Source: Nitrospirota bacterium
GTDB taxonomy: Bacteria > Nitrospirota > Thermodesulfovibrionia > Thermodesulfovibrionales > JdFR-85
Reading direction: 5' to 3'
Assembly: GCA_011321725.1 (NCBI GenBank)
Contig: DROX01000128.1
Coordinates: 1 to 48,803, forward strand
DNA: 48,803 bases
This document shows, piece by piece, positions 1-12,086 of the stretch. The first letter of the stretch is position 1, and each line of letters opens with the position of its first letter. The position numbers and the translations under genes were made by a program. The notes under the pieces are model-generated. The model searched no databases and was not told where the DNA came from. It saw only the letters and a program-made list of their open reading frames with translations.

Positions 1-431
1 CCTTCCCCCCTGCCGATAAAACCCATGGCCTCGTTTGTCTTGGCCTTTATATTCACACCCCCCTCCGGCAGGCCTGCATCCTCAAGCCTCCTCCTCATCT
101 CAGAGATGTAGGGGGCCAGCCTTGGCTCCTCTGTTACCACTATGGAGTCAACCATTGAGACACTGAGCCCCTTCTCTTCTAACATATCAAGGACTATTCC
201 AAGCATCTCAAGGCTGGATGCATCCTTCCATGAGGGGTCGGTATCCGGGAAATGCCTTCCAATGTCACCCTCTCCCATGGCACCAATGATGGAATCAATT
301 ATTGCATGTGTCAGCACGTCTCCATCGGAGTGTCCCTTCAGTCCTCTATGGTAGGGTATCTCTACCCCGCCAAGTACCAGTGATCTGCCCTCAACAAGCC
401 TGTGTGAATCATAGCCGATCCCGATTCTCAT
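1..431 (-). CDS. ispF: 2-C-methyl-D-erythritol 2,4-cyclodiphosphate synthase, 3' end truncated by window edge
   Basis: Reverse translation from 431 reads MRIGIGYDSHRLVEGRSLVLGGVEIPYHRGLKGHSDGDVLTHAIIDSIIGAMGEGDIGRHFPDTDP..., the characteristic IspF N-terminus; directly follows ispD. Confidence 0.93.
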   Translation of the reverse strand, partial: MRIGIGYDSHRLVEGRSLVLGGVEIPYHRGLKGHSDGDVLTHAIIDSIIGAMGEGDIGRHFPDTDPSWKDASSLEMLGIVLDMLEEKGLSVSMVDSIVVTEEPRLAPYISEMRRRLEDAGLPEGGVNIKAKTNEAMGFIGRGE

Positions 432-433
432 GC

Positions 434-1114
434 TCATCCCCTGGTTTCCAGAAGTCTCTCTGCCATGAGAATATCCTCAGGGGTTGTGATCTTGATGTTT
501 CTGTACTCACCCTCAACCACACGCACACGGCCGCCATAGTGCTCCACAATGGAGGCATCATCAGTGAAAAACCCTCCCTCGGCCTTAATCCTCTGATAGG
601 CCCTGCAGAGCACCCCATAGGGAAAGGCCTGTGGGGTCTGGACACTCACAAGGCTGTTCCTGTCAGGGGTCTCTATGATGGTCTCGCCATCAACCACCTT
701 GATTGTATCCTTCACCGGGACGGCAGCAACAGCACCGTCATAGCCCTGTACAGCCATGATAACCCTTTCAACAAGGCCACTGCTTACAAGGGGCCTGACA
801 CCGTCATGGATCAACACGAGACAATCCTTCCCATCAATTGCAGAAATACCCCTGTAAACCGAGTCCTGACGCTCCTTTCCTCCCGGCACGATCCTGTGGA
901 CCTTGCCGATCCCGAGAGACTCCACAATACCAAGCCCCTTTTCAATATCCCTTCCTGAGAGAACGGGAATGATCTCTGATATCACTTCAACAGACTGAAG
1001 GGTCTTCAGTACCCATCCGAGCACCGGAAGACCCCCCAGAGTTGCAAAGACCTTGTTGCCTCCAAATCTCCTGCCCGCACCAGCTGCAGGCACTATTGCA
1101 ATAACCCTTTCCAC
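434..1114 (-). CDS. ispD: 2-C-methyl-D-erythritol 4-phosphate cytidylyltransferase
   Basis: 226 aa; IVPAAGAGRRFGGNKVFATLGGLPVL nucleotidyltransferase motif, IHDGVRPLV, VKDTIK; adjacent to ispF. Confidence 0.94.
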   Translation of the reverse strand: MERVIAIVPAAGAGRRFGGNKVFATLGGLPVLGWVLKTLQSVEVISEIIPVLSGRDIEKGLGIVESLGIGKVHRIVPGGKERQDSVYRGISAIDGKDCLVLIHDGVRPLVSSGLVERVIMAVQGYDGAVAAVPVKDTIKVVDGETIIETPDRNSLVSVQTPQAFPYGVLCRAYQRIKAEGGFFTDDASIVEHYGGRVRVVEGEYRNIKITTPEDILMAERLLETRG

Positions 1115-2113
1115 TCAGGCCCTTACCTCATGCCTCTCATGCTCGTTCTTTGGCCTTGAGAATATCATTCTTCCGGCAGTGGTCTGGAGCACACTGGTCA
1201 CTGACACATCAATATTCTTACCTATGAACCTTCTTCCGTTTTCCACGACCACCATGGTGCCATCGTCAAGATAGGCCACACCCTGGTTATGTTCTTTGCC
1301 TTCCTTCAGCACAAAGACCTTCATGGTTTCACCAGGAAGCACAACAGGCTTCAGGGCATTTGCAAGCTCATTGATATTCAGGACACTCACACCCTGCAGT
1401 GCCGCAACCTTGTTGAGGTTGAAATCGTTTGTGAGGATCTTTGCATCCATCATCTTTGCAAGTGCAACAAGCTTGGCATCCACCTCCTTTATCTTTGGGA
1501 AGTCCTCCTCCACGATCTTCACCGTTATACCTGACATCTTCTGGATGCGATGGAGCACATCAAGTCCTCTTCTTCCCCGTGCCCTCCTGAGACTGTCTGC
1601 GGAATCGGCAATGTGCTGGAGTTCCTGGAGGATGAACTGGGGAACCACAAGGGTACCTTCAACGAATCCTGTCTCACAGACATCGGCAATTCTCCCGTCA
1701 ATTATCACGCTGGTATCAAGTATCTTCTGGTTGCTCTCCATGGCCTGGCCCTTAAGCAGTTTAATCAGCGTTGCAAAAGTGAGGTTCTTTCCCCGTGCAG
1801 CACCCAGCACCATCCCTCCGTAACCGAATATAGCGGTAATAGCATACCTTAAAAAATTCAAATCCTCTGTAATTAAATCCGAGAAAGGCATGATTAAAAA
1901 CCTGGCAAAGAGTATACCAAGCAGAAGGCCGATAAAGGCACCGAAAAACCTTCCAGTACTGACCTTCTCAAAAAAGGTGTTGAATAAGAGGGTGATTACA
2001 CCCAGAATAAGACCCACAGCTGCTCCTGCAGGTGCATAACCATAGTAGCCCCCCCACTGGTATCCTCCTGCTGCAAATAATGCTATTACCAGTATCTTGA
2101 GAAAAGTTATCAC
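1115..2113 (-). CDS. PIN domain / TRAM domain integral membrane protein (YacL-like)
   Basis: N-terminal TM segments, PIN core ([43 protein letters not shown]...RGRRGLDVL...[12 protein letters not shown]) and C-terminal TRAM-like region ([16 protein letters not shown]). Confidence 0.9.
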   Translation of the reverse strand: MITFLKILVIALFAAGGYQWGGYYGYAPAGAAVGLILGVITLLFNTFFEKVSTGRFFGAFIGLLLGILFARFLIMPFSDLITEDLNFLRYAITAIFGYGGMVLGAARGKNLTFATLIKLLKGQAMESNQKILDTSVIIDGRIADVCETGFVEGTLVVPQFILQELQHIADSADSLRRARGRRGLDVLHRIQKMSGITVKIVEEDFPKIKEVDAKLVALAKMMDAKILTNDFNLNKVAALQGVSVLNINELANALKPVVLPGETMKVFVLKEGKEHNQGVAYLDDGTMVVVENGRRFIGKNIDVSVTSVLQTTAGRMIFSRPKNEHERHEVRA

Positions 2114-2152
2114 TCCTCTTCACCTCCTTTCCCTCACAGGATTATGGACTTC

Positions 2153-3613
2153 TCACGGCTTCAGAACCGTGTAAAACTTTCTGCCCTTTCTGTTAATAAA
2201 CATGATTATGCTCTTGTCTTCCTTCCCGATAGAGTTCATGGCAGCCTTCCAGTCTTCATAACTCTTGATACCCCTGTCATCAACCTCCTGGATCACATCC
2301 CCCTTCTTTATGCCTGCCGCCTGGGCTGAGCTGCCCTCAAGCACATCAAGAACCACCACACCCTGCAGATCCGGAGGCAGCCCGATCTGTCTTGCTATGG
2401 AGGGTGTAAGCTCTGTAACGGTAAGACCTATATCTGTCTTCTCTGGTCTGTGCCGGGGTGTCAGGTCCTTTACCTCTGAAAACTCCTCGGGGATCTCAAT
2501 TATCCTCACCCACAATGTATCCCTCTTTCCTTTCCTGATTATACCCACCTTCACCTTTGATCCCACCCTGCTCTGAGCCACAAGGTTGCGAAGGGTGGAT
2601 ACATTCCTAACCCTTTTGCCATCAAACTCCACTATCACGTCACCTCTCCTGATACCGCCCTTCTCTGCAGGGCTTCCCCTGAAGACATCGCTCACAAGGG
2701 CTCCAAGGGCCCTGCTTATTCCGAATCTCTCGGCCAGTTCCGGGGTCAGGTCCTGAATTGTTACACCAAGCCAGCCCCTTATGACCCTGCCCTGCTCCTT
2801 GAGCTGGCTGATGATTGTCCGTGCCATATTGCTTGGTACGGCAAATCCTATCCCCTGATACCCGCCGCTTCTTGAAAATATGGCTGTATTTATGCCTATC
2901 AACTCACCTCTGGTATTCACAAGGGGACCACCCGAGTTGCCTGGATTTATTGCCGCATCGGTCTGTATGAAATCCTCGTAATCAGCCACTCCCACATTCG
3001 CCCTGCCAACAGCACTTATGATTCCCATCGTCACTGTATGGCTCAGGCCAAAGGGGTTACCTATGGCAAGTACAAACTCTCCAACCTTCAGTGCATCAGA
3101 GTTTCCCCATGGAATGGTTGGAAGCCCCCGCCCCTTTATCTTGATCAGTGCAAGGTCTGTCTTTGTATCCACACCCACCACCTTTGCCCTGAAGCTTCTC
3201 TTGTCATAGAGGGTAACCCTTATCTCCTCTGCCTGCTCAATCACATGGTTGTTTGTAATGATATACCCATCCCCTGACACTATAACACCAGAGCCCAGGC
3301 TCTGTTCCCTGTATTTCCTCGGTCCCCTCTTGAAGGGGTTAAAGAAATCAAAAAGGGAGTCATCATTATAGGAATGTATACCACCGTCACTGTAGGTCTT
3401 TATGGTTGAGATATTTACCACAGCAGGGGATACGGAATCTACAATGTCAGAAAACGCCCTCTCCGTCTCAATTATCTTTTTTGAGACTACAGGCGGGAGA
3501 TTATCCGGTCTTTTTGCATAGTGAGCACCTGATTGGATATAATAGAAACTCCATCCAAGAAGGAAACCTATAAGTAATATTAATAGACTTAAAACTATCT
3601 TCTTTTTCATCAA
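2153..3613 (-). CDS. HtrA/Deg-type periplasmic serine protease with PDZ domains
   Basis: 486 aa, N-terminal signal anchor; catalytic context ITNNHVI, DTKTDLALIKI, NPGNSGGPLVN; two PDZ-like regions. Confidence 0.94.
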   Translation of the reverse strand: MMKKKIVLSLLILLIGFLLGWSFYYIQSGAHYAKRPDNLPPVVSKKIIETERAFSDIVDSVSPAVVNISTIKTYSDGGIHSYNDDSLFDFFNPFKRGPRKYREQSLGSGVIVSGDGYIITNNHVIEQAEEIRVTLYDKRSFRAKVVGVDTKTDLALIKIKGRGLPTIPWGNSDALKVGEFVLAIGNPFGLSHTVTMGIISAVGRANVGVADYEDFIQTDAAINPGNSGGPLVNTRGELIGINTAIFSRSGGYQGIGFAVPSNMARTIISQLKEQGRVIRGWLGVTIQDLTPELAERFGISRALGALVSDVFRGSPAEKGGIRRGDVIVEFDGKRVRNVSTLRNLVAQSRVGSKVKVGIIRKGKRDTLWVRIIEIPEEFSEVKDLTPRHRPEKTDIGLTVTELTPSIARQIGLPPDLQGVVVLDVLEGSSAQAAGIKKGDVIQEVDDRGIKSYEDWKAAMNSIGKEDKSIIMFINRKGRKFYTVLKP

Positions 3614-3705
3614 TTTTATTATAATAATCAGGTTGTAATAATTGCAAAGTGGTATTATGAAATTGCTCTATTCTCTTATGACAAGATAATAATCCGGAGG
3701 TGTAG

Positions 3706-4788
3706 ATGGCAAGGGTATATAATTTCAGTGCAGGTCCGGCAACACTTCCAGAGGAGGTCCTCAGCAGAGCAGCCTCGGAGATGCTCGACTACAAAGGGAC
3801 AGGTATGTCGGTGATGGAGATGAGCCACAGGAGCAAGGAGTTCATATCCATTGCAGAGCAGGCAGAGGCTGACCTGAGAGAACTGCTTAATATACCAGAG
3901 AATTACAGTGTGCTTTTCCTGCAGGGTGGTGCAACAAGCCAGTTTTCCATGGTTCCCCTGAATCTTTTAAGGGGCAGGAACTCTGCGGATTACATAAACA
4001 CGGGTTACTGGTCCAGGAAGGCCATTGCAGAGGCAAAGAAGTTCTGTGAGGTCAATATCGCAGCCTCGGGTGAGGAGACAAACTTCACGAGCATACCACC
4101 AAGGGATGAATGGAAGCTGAATCCTGAGGCAGCATATGTACACTACACACCCAACGAAACGATCGGTGGTGTTGAATTCCATGAGGTGCCTGATGTAGGT
4201 GATCTCCCCCTTGTGGCTGATATGTCATCAACCATACTTTCAAGGCCTGTTGATGTCTCAAGATTCGGCCTAATCTATGCTGGTGCACAGAAGAATATAG
4301 GTCCTGCAGGGCTGACCATTGTGATTATCCGTGAAGACCTTTTAGGCGGGGCATCCAGTGAAGTACCAACCATGTTAAACTATGAAACCCATGCAAAGGC
4401 CGGTTCCATGTATAATACCCCGCCCACCTACAGCTGGTATATCGCAGGGCTTGTGTTCCAGTGGCTCAAGGAGCAGGGTGGCCTGGAGAGAATGGCCGAG
4501 ATCAACAAGAGAAAGGCAGAGAAGCTCTACACCTTTATTGATAACTCTGAATTCTACAATAATCCCGTTGATCCCGCCTGCCGCTCCTGGATGAATATAC
4601 CCTTTACATTAAAGAATCCAGAGCTTGACGGTAAATTCCTTGAGCTTGCCAGGGAGGCCGGTCTTGTGAACCTCAAGGGGCACAGATCAGTTGGTGGGAT
4701 GAGGGCAAGCATCTACAATGCCATGCCCGAGGCAGGTGTTGATGCCCTGATAGGATTCATGAGGGAGTTTGAGAAGAAATACTCTTAA
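3706..4788 (+). CDS. serC: Phosphoserine aminotransferase
   Basis: [19 protein letters not shown]..., [38 protein letters not shown]. Confidence 0.96.
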   Translation: MARVYNFSAGPATLPEEVLSRAASEMLDYKGTGMSVMEMSHRSKEFISIAEQAEADLRELLNIPENYSVLFLQGGATSQFSMVPLNLLRGRNSADYINTGYWSRKAIAEAKKFCEVNIAASGEETNFTSIPPRDEWKLNPEAAYVHYTPNETIGGVEFHEVPDVGDLPLVADMSSTILSRPVDVSRFGLIYAGAQKNIGPAGLTIVIIREDLLGGASSEVPTMLNYETHAKAGSMYNTPPTYSWYIAGLVFQWLKEQGGLERMAEINKRKAEKLYTFIDNSEFYNNPVDPACRSWMNIPFTLKNPELDGKFLELAREAGLVNLKGHRSVGGMRASIYNAMPEAGVDALIGFMREFEKKYS

Positions 4789-4804
4789 ATGGACAGCGAG
4801 CGTA

Positions 4805-4830
4805 TTCCCCGCGGTCTCTGCCGCGGGGAA
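4805..4830. repeat. Perfect hairpin TTCCCCGCGG-TCTCTG-CCGCGGGGAA between serC and serA
   Basis: 10-bp perfect inverted repeat, 6-nt loop, in the serC-serA spacer; no downstream U-tract. Confidence 0.7.
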
Positions 4831-4861
4831 GATCAATCTCTACCGAGGAGGACAATCATAA

Positions 4862-7783
<2,922 letters not shown>

Positions 7784-7784
<1 letters not shown>

Positions 7785-8284
7785 TGTCCAGAAGACGGTA
7801 CAAGAGGTACACAAGGAGACTTGAGGTGGAGTTCTCTGCCGGAGAGTACACCTTCAAAGGGATATCCTCAAATATATCCGAGAGGGGGCTCTTCATAAGA
7901 ACACAGAAGGGTTTTGTTCCTGGCACAAGGATAGAGATGAAGCTCCGCCTTCCCGATGGTTCTGTCTCAAACCTGAAGGGCATTGTAAGAAGGACCATCA
8001 AGACAAGACACAGCTTCATAAAGAACGGGATGGGTGTGGAGATAACGGAACATGACCCCCTCTTTGAAGGCTTTGTCAGGCAGGAACTCACAGGACAGGC
8101 AGGGGAAAGGACCGGTACAGTGAAAAACAGGGCTACAGAGGCATCCGGAGACCCTGCAGGGACAAACAAAGACAGAGAATATGTAATACTGAAATGTCCT
8201 TCCTGTTCGGTAAACAACAGGGTACCCACAGCATACCTGTCAAAGAGTCTGAAATGCGGAAAGTGTGGAGCCTCCTTAACCTGA
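7784..8284 (+). CDS. PilZ domain protein with C-terminal zinc-ribbon-like CPSC..CGKCG
   Basis: 166 aa; RRRYKRYTRRLEVEFSAGEYTFKGISSNISERGLFIRTQKGFVPGTRIEMKLRLPDG is PilZ-like; C-terminal LKCPSCSVNNRV...LKCGKCGASL. Confidence 0.8.
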
Positions 8285-8961
8285 TACTGCCTGAGCAGTG
8301 CCCTATCTGCAACAGGCCTTCTGATAATCTCAAGACCTCGCCACTGTGTTCATGCTGCTGGGACCTGATAAGGGCTGGCGGTGCAAAAAGGCGTTGCCTA
8401 CGTTGTGGCATTGCCCTTGACACGACCTATGATACCTCATGCCTTGAATGTATCAAGGATCCCCCCTTTTATGAAAAGGTCTATGTATTCGGTGATTATG
8501 ACGGCCACCTCAGGGAGGCCATTCACTACATGAAGTTTCACGGCAGAAAGAACCTCTCTAAGGTGCTTGGCAATCTCCTGGGGATGCTTGATATCCCTGA
8601 TGTGGATGCAATAATACCCGTGCCACTGGGCAGAAGAAGGCTTGTCCAGAGGGGGTTCAACCAGAGCTATCTCCTGGCACGGAGACTCTCCGTGATCAGT
8701 TCTGTTCCTGTCCTTGATGACCTGCTCTTGAAAAAGACAGAGACCCCTCCCCAGAGCCTCCTTTCAAGACAGGAGCGACTCAGGAACCAGAGGGGCTCCT
8801 TCAGTCTGAACCCGAACTACCAGAAGATACCCCGCAGGGTGGCCCTTGTGGATGACGTGGTCACCACAACAGCGACAGTGAATGAATGCGCAAGGGTACT
8901 GAAGAAGGCCGGCGTCAAGGAGGTGTATGTGATAGCCCTTGCCAGGGCTATCTCAGTCTGA
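8254..8961 (+). CDS. ComF family phosphoribosyltransferase (amidophosphoribosyltransferase-like)
   Basis: Internal Met start chosen (ORF opens at 8194); CPIC...CSCC...CLRCG zinc finger, IIPVPLGRRRLVQRGFNQSYLLARRL, VALVDDVVTTTATVNECARVLKKAG PRPP motif. Confidence 0.9.
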   Translation: MRKVWSLLNLILPEQCPICNRPSDNLKTSPLCSCCWDLIRAGGAKRRCLRCGIALDTTYDTSCLECIKDPPFYEKVYVFGDYDGHLREAIHYMKFHGRKNLSKVLGNLLGMLDIPDVDAIIPVPLGRRRLVQRGFNQSYLLARRLSVISSVPVLDDLLLKKTETPPQSLLSRQERLRNQRGSFSLNPNYQKIPRRVALVDDVVTTTATVNECARVLKKAGVKEVYVIALARAISV

Positions 8962-9400
8962 GGAGGTTTATAAAAAACCTGCAGGTCCATACAACTACCC
9001 CTGAATGTTTTAAGAAGCCGAACCACCTTGCAATGAGGTAACCGTAAGGAAAATCAAGATGGAAATTATACCCCTTTCCCTCCACCCTGACCACCCTGCC
9101 AAGAACATCCTCTAACCTGCAGGAAGGATCATTCACACCTGAGGCATCACCCCGGGTTACAAGGGTGCCATGTCTCACAGATACCACCCTGTGGACAAGC
9201 GCACCACCACCGGCAGACCTGACCAGTACCACATCACCCACCCTGAGGGGTCTGTCCAGTGGTCTCACCGTTATATTGTCACCATGCCTTATGAAGGGTG
9301 ACATGCTGTCCCCCTTTGCCATGAAGGTTATCCCCTTGCCACTTTTCAATACCTCCTCAAGGAGCCTGAGAAAGTCCCTGCTGTCCAGTATCTTTTCCAT
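8948..9400 (-). CDS. S24/S26-family signal-peptidase-like protein; candidate RiPP-associated protease
   Basis: 150 aa; ITFMAKGDSMSPFIRHGDNITVRPLDRPLRVGDVVLVRSAGGGALVHRVVSV resembles the SipW/S26 core (G-x-SM-P); divergent from the precursor ORF. Confidence 0.75.
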   Translation of the reverse strand: MEKILDSRDFLRLLEEVLKSGKGITFMAKGDSMSPFIRHGDNITVRPLDRPLRVGDVVLVRSAGGGALVHRVVSVRHGTLVTRGDASGVNDPSCRLEDVLGRVVRVEGKGYNFHLDFPYGYLIARWFGFLKHSGVVVWTCRFFINLLRLR

Positions 9401-9562
9401 GATTTATCTATCATATCATCACTGGAGAGGATAATTTCAAACACTTAAACTGCATCCATCATACTGACCTCAAAATAGCGGTTGACCTTTAAGAAAACCT
9501 GTGGCATTCAGGTGTTGTGTGCAGGCTTTTTTCTGTTTGCTGCACTGGGTACCAAGGGCTAT

Positions 9563-9590
9563 TTGTATTTTTATACCATTATGGTATAAT
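9563..9590 (+). promoter_or_regulatory. Candidate sigma70-type promoter (TTGTAT-N16-TATAAT) carrying a 19-nt palindrome TTATACCATTATGGTATAA
   Basis: -35 at 9563-9568, -10 TATAAT at 9585-9590; perfect dyad (9-nt arms, 1-nt centre) at 9571-9589; 38 nt before the precursor ATG. Confidence 0.55.
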
Positions 9591-9628
9591 AATATAAAAT
9601 TTCACGAAATAAATTGATAAACTCTGAT

Positions 9629-9790
9629 ATGGAAAAGAAAAAATGGATAAAACCAGAATGCATCAAGGTAAGGCTCGTCCCTGAAGAGTCTGTGCTGTGG
9701 GGTTGCAAAGGTGTTTTTAATCAGGCTGTCGCACGTAATGGATTTGTTGGTTGCTGGACTTTCCAAACCTGCCCCAGCCCCTCAAGTTAA
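9629..9790 (+). CDS. Putative RiPP precursor peptide, 53 aa (absent from the supplied ORF track)
   Basis: Read directly: MEKKKWIKPECIKVRLVPEESVLWGCKGVFNQAVARNGFVGCWTFQTCPSPSS stop TAA 9788-9790. Leader-like KKWIKPE...V.L.PEESVL followed by a Cys-containing C-terminal segment; immediately upstream of PqqD-like and radical SAM/SPASM genes. Confidence 0.75.
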   Translation: MEKKKWIKPECIKVRLVPEESVLWGCKGVFNQAVARNGFVGCWTFQTCPSPSS

Positions 9791-9836
9791 GGTTTTTGGT
9801 TATTCCGACAATGTCCAGAAGTGGCCTTTAAAACCT

Positions 9837-10142
9837 ATGGAATCTGTCCTAAGAAAAATACCTGCAAAGAGTGAAGACATCATCTTCAGAAAGGTGGATG
9901 AAGAATATATCCTTGTCCCAATGCTCTGCTCCTCTGACGAGGTTGAGCATATCTATAACCTGAATACAGTGGGTGCAGCCATCTGGGAGAGGATTGATGG
10001 ACAGAGAAGCATCAAAGAGATCATCTCAGAGCTTTCAACCGAGTATGATGCCCCTGAGGAGGTTATACAAAGGGATGTCGTGGATTTTCTTAACGACCTT
10101 TTGGAGGCAGGTATCATAGAGATGAAAGATGAAGGAGATTGA
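9837..10142 (+). CDS. PqqD-family peptide chaperone (RRE domain)
   Basis: Start at internal Met 9837 avoids overlap with the precursor ORF; LNTVGAAIWERIDGQRSIKEIISELSTEYDAPEEVIQRDVVDFLNDLLEAGIIE is a typical PqqD fold signature. Confidence 0.88.
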   Translation: MESVLRKIPAKSEDIIFRKVDEEYILVPMLCSSDEVEHIYNLNTVGAAIWERIDGQRSIKEIISELSTEYDAPEEVIQRDVVDFLNDLLEAGIIEMKDEGD

Positions 10143-11211
10143 TTACCGGGAGTTCAGCCAGAGGCTACATGAAAAGGCCTCAGGTGAGAACAAAAGAATC
10201 CCTGTAAATGCCACCCTTGAGCTTACCTACCGGTGCACAAACAGATGTGTACATTGCTATTGCAGTCTTCCCCCTGATCACAGGGAAGCAATCAATAATG
10301 AACTCAGCCCTGAGGAGATAGAAGACCTCTTTTACCAGCTCAAGGAGATGGGAACATTGTGGCTCCTCCTTACCGGTGGTGATCCCCTGGTCAGAGATGA
10401 TTTCAAGGAGATCTATCTATCCGCAAAGAGACATGGCTTCATTGTAACGGTCTTCACAAACGGTATCATGATCAGCGAAGAGATAGCAGAGCTTTTCAAG
10501 AAATACCCGCCCTTCACTGTAGAGATAACCATGTATGGGGCAGAAAGGTATACCTATGAGAGGATCACAAGAGTGAAGGGCAGTTACGAGCTATACTGGA
10601 AGGGTGTTACCAGGCTTGTTGAAAGGGGAATCAAGCTTAAACTCAAGACCATGGCACTCTCCATCAACCGTCATGAGATAGCCCAGATGGATTCCATTGC
10701 CAGGAGGCTTGGCTGCCATTTCCGCTTTGATCCTCTTGTACACAGACGTATTGACGCCCACAATCTCTCCACACCTGAAAGATACAGGATCCCACCAGAG
10801 GATGTGGTATTACTTGATATGGAGTTTCCACAACGGTTACAGGAGTTTGAGGAGTTCTGCCACAGATATTTAGGAATGCCTTCTGAGCCCAGAAAGCTGC
10901 TCACCTGTGGTGCTGGCAGGTCTACCATTCACATCATGCCTGACGGAAGGGTACTGCCATGCTCCATGCTTTTAAATTTTGCTGAATCTGCAAAGGAGAG
11001 GCCCTTGCAGGAGATATGGAACGTCAGGATAAAAGAGGTTCTTGAAATGGAAAAGACATTCAGTCTGGAATGTGACAGCTGCCGTCTCCTCAACATCTGT
11101 GGCCAGTGTCCTGGATGGAGTTTCATTGAGTATGGAAGGATGGACAGGAAGGTGGAGTACCTGTGCAGGATTACCAAGGCCCGTGCAACAGCCCTGTCCC
11201 TTCATGAATGA
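10129..11211 (+). CDS. Radical SAM/SPASM peptide maturase
   Basis: CTNRCVHCYCSLPP (CX3CX2C), LLTGGDPLVRDDF; SPASM-like C-terminal cysteines (LLTCGAGRSTIHIMPDGRVLPC...LECDSCRLLNICGQCPG...EYLC). Confidence 0.93.
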   Translation: MKEIDYREFSQRLHEKASGENKRIPVNATLELTYRCTNRCVHCYCSLPPDHREAINNELSPEEIEDLFYQLKEMGTLWLLLTGGDPLVRDDFKEIYLSAKRHGFIVTVFTNGIMISEEIAELFKKYPPFTVEITMYGAERYTYERITRVKGSYELYWKGVTRLVERGIKLKLKTMALSINRHEIAQMDSIARRLGCHFRFDPLVHRRIDAHNLSTPERYRIPPEDVVLLDMEFPQRLQEFEEFCHRYLGMPSEPRKLLTCGAGRSTIHIMPDGRVLPCSMLLNFAESAKERPLQEIWNVRIKEVLEMEKTFSLECDSCRLLNICGQCPGWSFIEYGRMDRKVEYLCRITKARATALSLHE

Positions 11212-12086
11212 AGATGTTTCTTTACAAATCCGATGACAGATGGGTCAGGGGTGAACTCAAGCTCGTAGCACTGTACCTCTGATGCCACAAGACTGCAGAA
11301 ATCAAGGGCGAATTGCATTCCTTCCCTGTGCCAGAAGGTGGGAAAACACCGTACCAACAACCTGTTTGTCGCATCAACTCTGGAGAGCCTTCTGGCCCTG
11401 TTACAGCCACCATGTTTTAAGAAATATATCCTTTCAACAGGCGCACCCGCATTTTTATGAACCTCACCGGTACCATGCCATGGTGTACCAAAGGCATAGA
11501 GCTGGTTCTCCCAGTACCTGATGATCACCCTCTCATCCGTTAGTACCTCTGCTTGAGGATCTTTCTGCCATATACCTGAAATAGTTGACTTCCCTGACCC
11601 TGATGTGCCTGAAAAGAGAATCCCTCTGCCCCACAGTTTTATACATGCAGAGTGAAGGAGCACACCCATCCTGTTGATGTTTAAAAATCCTGAGATGGTA
11701 AGTTCATCCACAGGATACTGAAGGGGGAAAACCCTTTCAGCATCATCAGGATAGAGGTGGACCCTGAATCTCCTGAATCCCCTGTCCGCTACAACGATCA
11801 GATATGGCTCACTGTCTTCCGGCAGACTCTGAAGGGCTATGATGTAACTGCCCATGTCCTTGCAATCGTAAATAGTCCAGAGCCCACCAGGGGTTGAACT
11901 GAATAGTTCCTCACAGGTTGATACAACTGTGCCCTCCCTGATGGTTTCAACCCTGTAGGACATGTCAGGCTGGATATCCTGATCCATTGAAAACCGCTCC
12001 ATTGCAGGGTCAAAGACCATGGTGTAGCCTCCAGGACACGCAATCTCCATACCGATCCTGCCAATGGAAAAGAGCTTCCTGGTCAT
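11202..12086 (-). CDS. HPr kinase/phosphorylase-like P-loop protein of RiPP clusters
   Basis: 294 aa; GRGILFSGTSGSGKSTISGIWQ P-loop, LTDERVIIRYWENQLYAFGTPWHGTGEVHKN resembles HprK-type proteins found with PqqD/lasso-type clusters. Confidence 0.75.
   Translation of the reverse strand: MTRKLFSIGRIGMEIACPGGYTMVFDPAMERFSMDQDIQPDMSYRVETIREGTVVSTCEELFSSTPGGLWTIYDCKDMGSYIIALQSLPEDSEPYLIVVADRGFRRFRVHLYPDDAERVFPLQYPVDELTISGFLNINRMGVLLHSACIKLWGRGILFSGTSGSGKSTISGIWQKDPQAEVLTDERVIIRYWENQLYAFGTPWHGTGEVHKNAGAPVERIYFLKHGGCNRARRLSRVDATNRLLVRCFPTFWHREGMQFALDFCSLVASEVQCYELEFTPDPSVIGFVKKHLHS

Noticed and set aside
302-958. 218-aa plus-strand ORF
   Set aside because: Antisense to ispD/ispF; no domain signature.
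9711-9836. 5' extension of the PqqD-like ORF (MFLIRLSHVMDLLVAGLSKPAPAPQ...)
   Set aside because: Overlaps the precursor ORF in another frame; the PqqD-like domain is fully contained from Met 9837.
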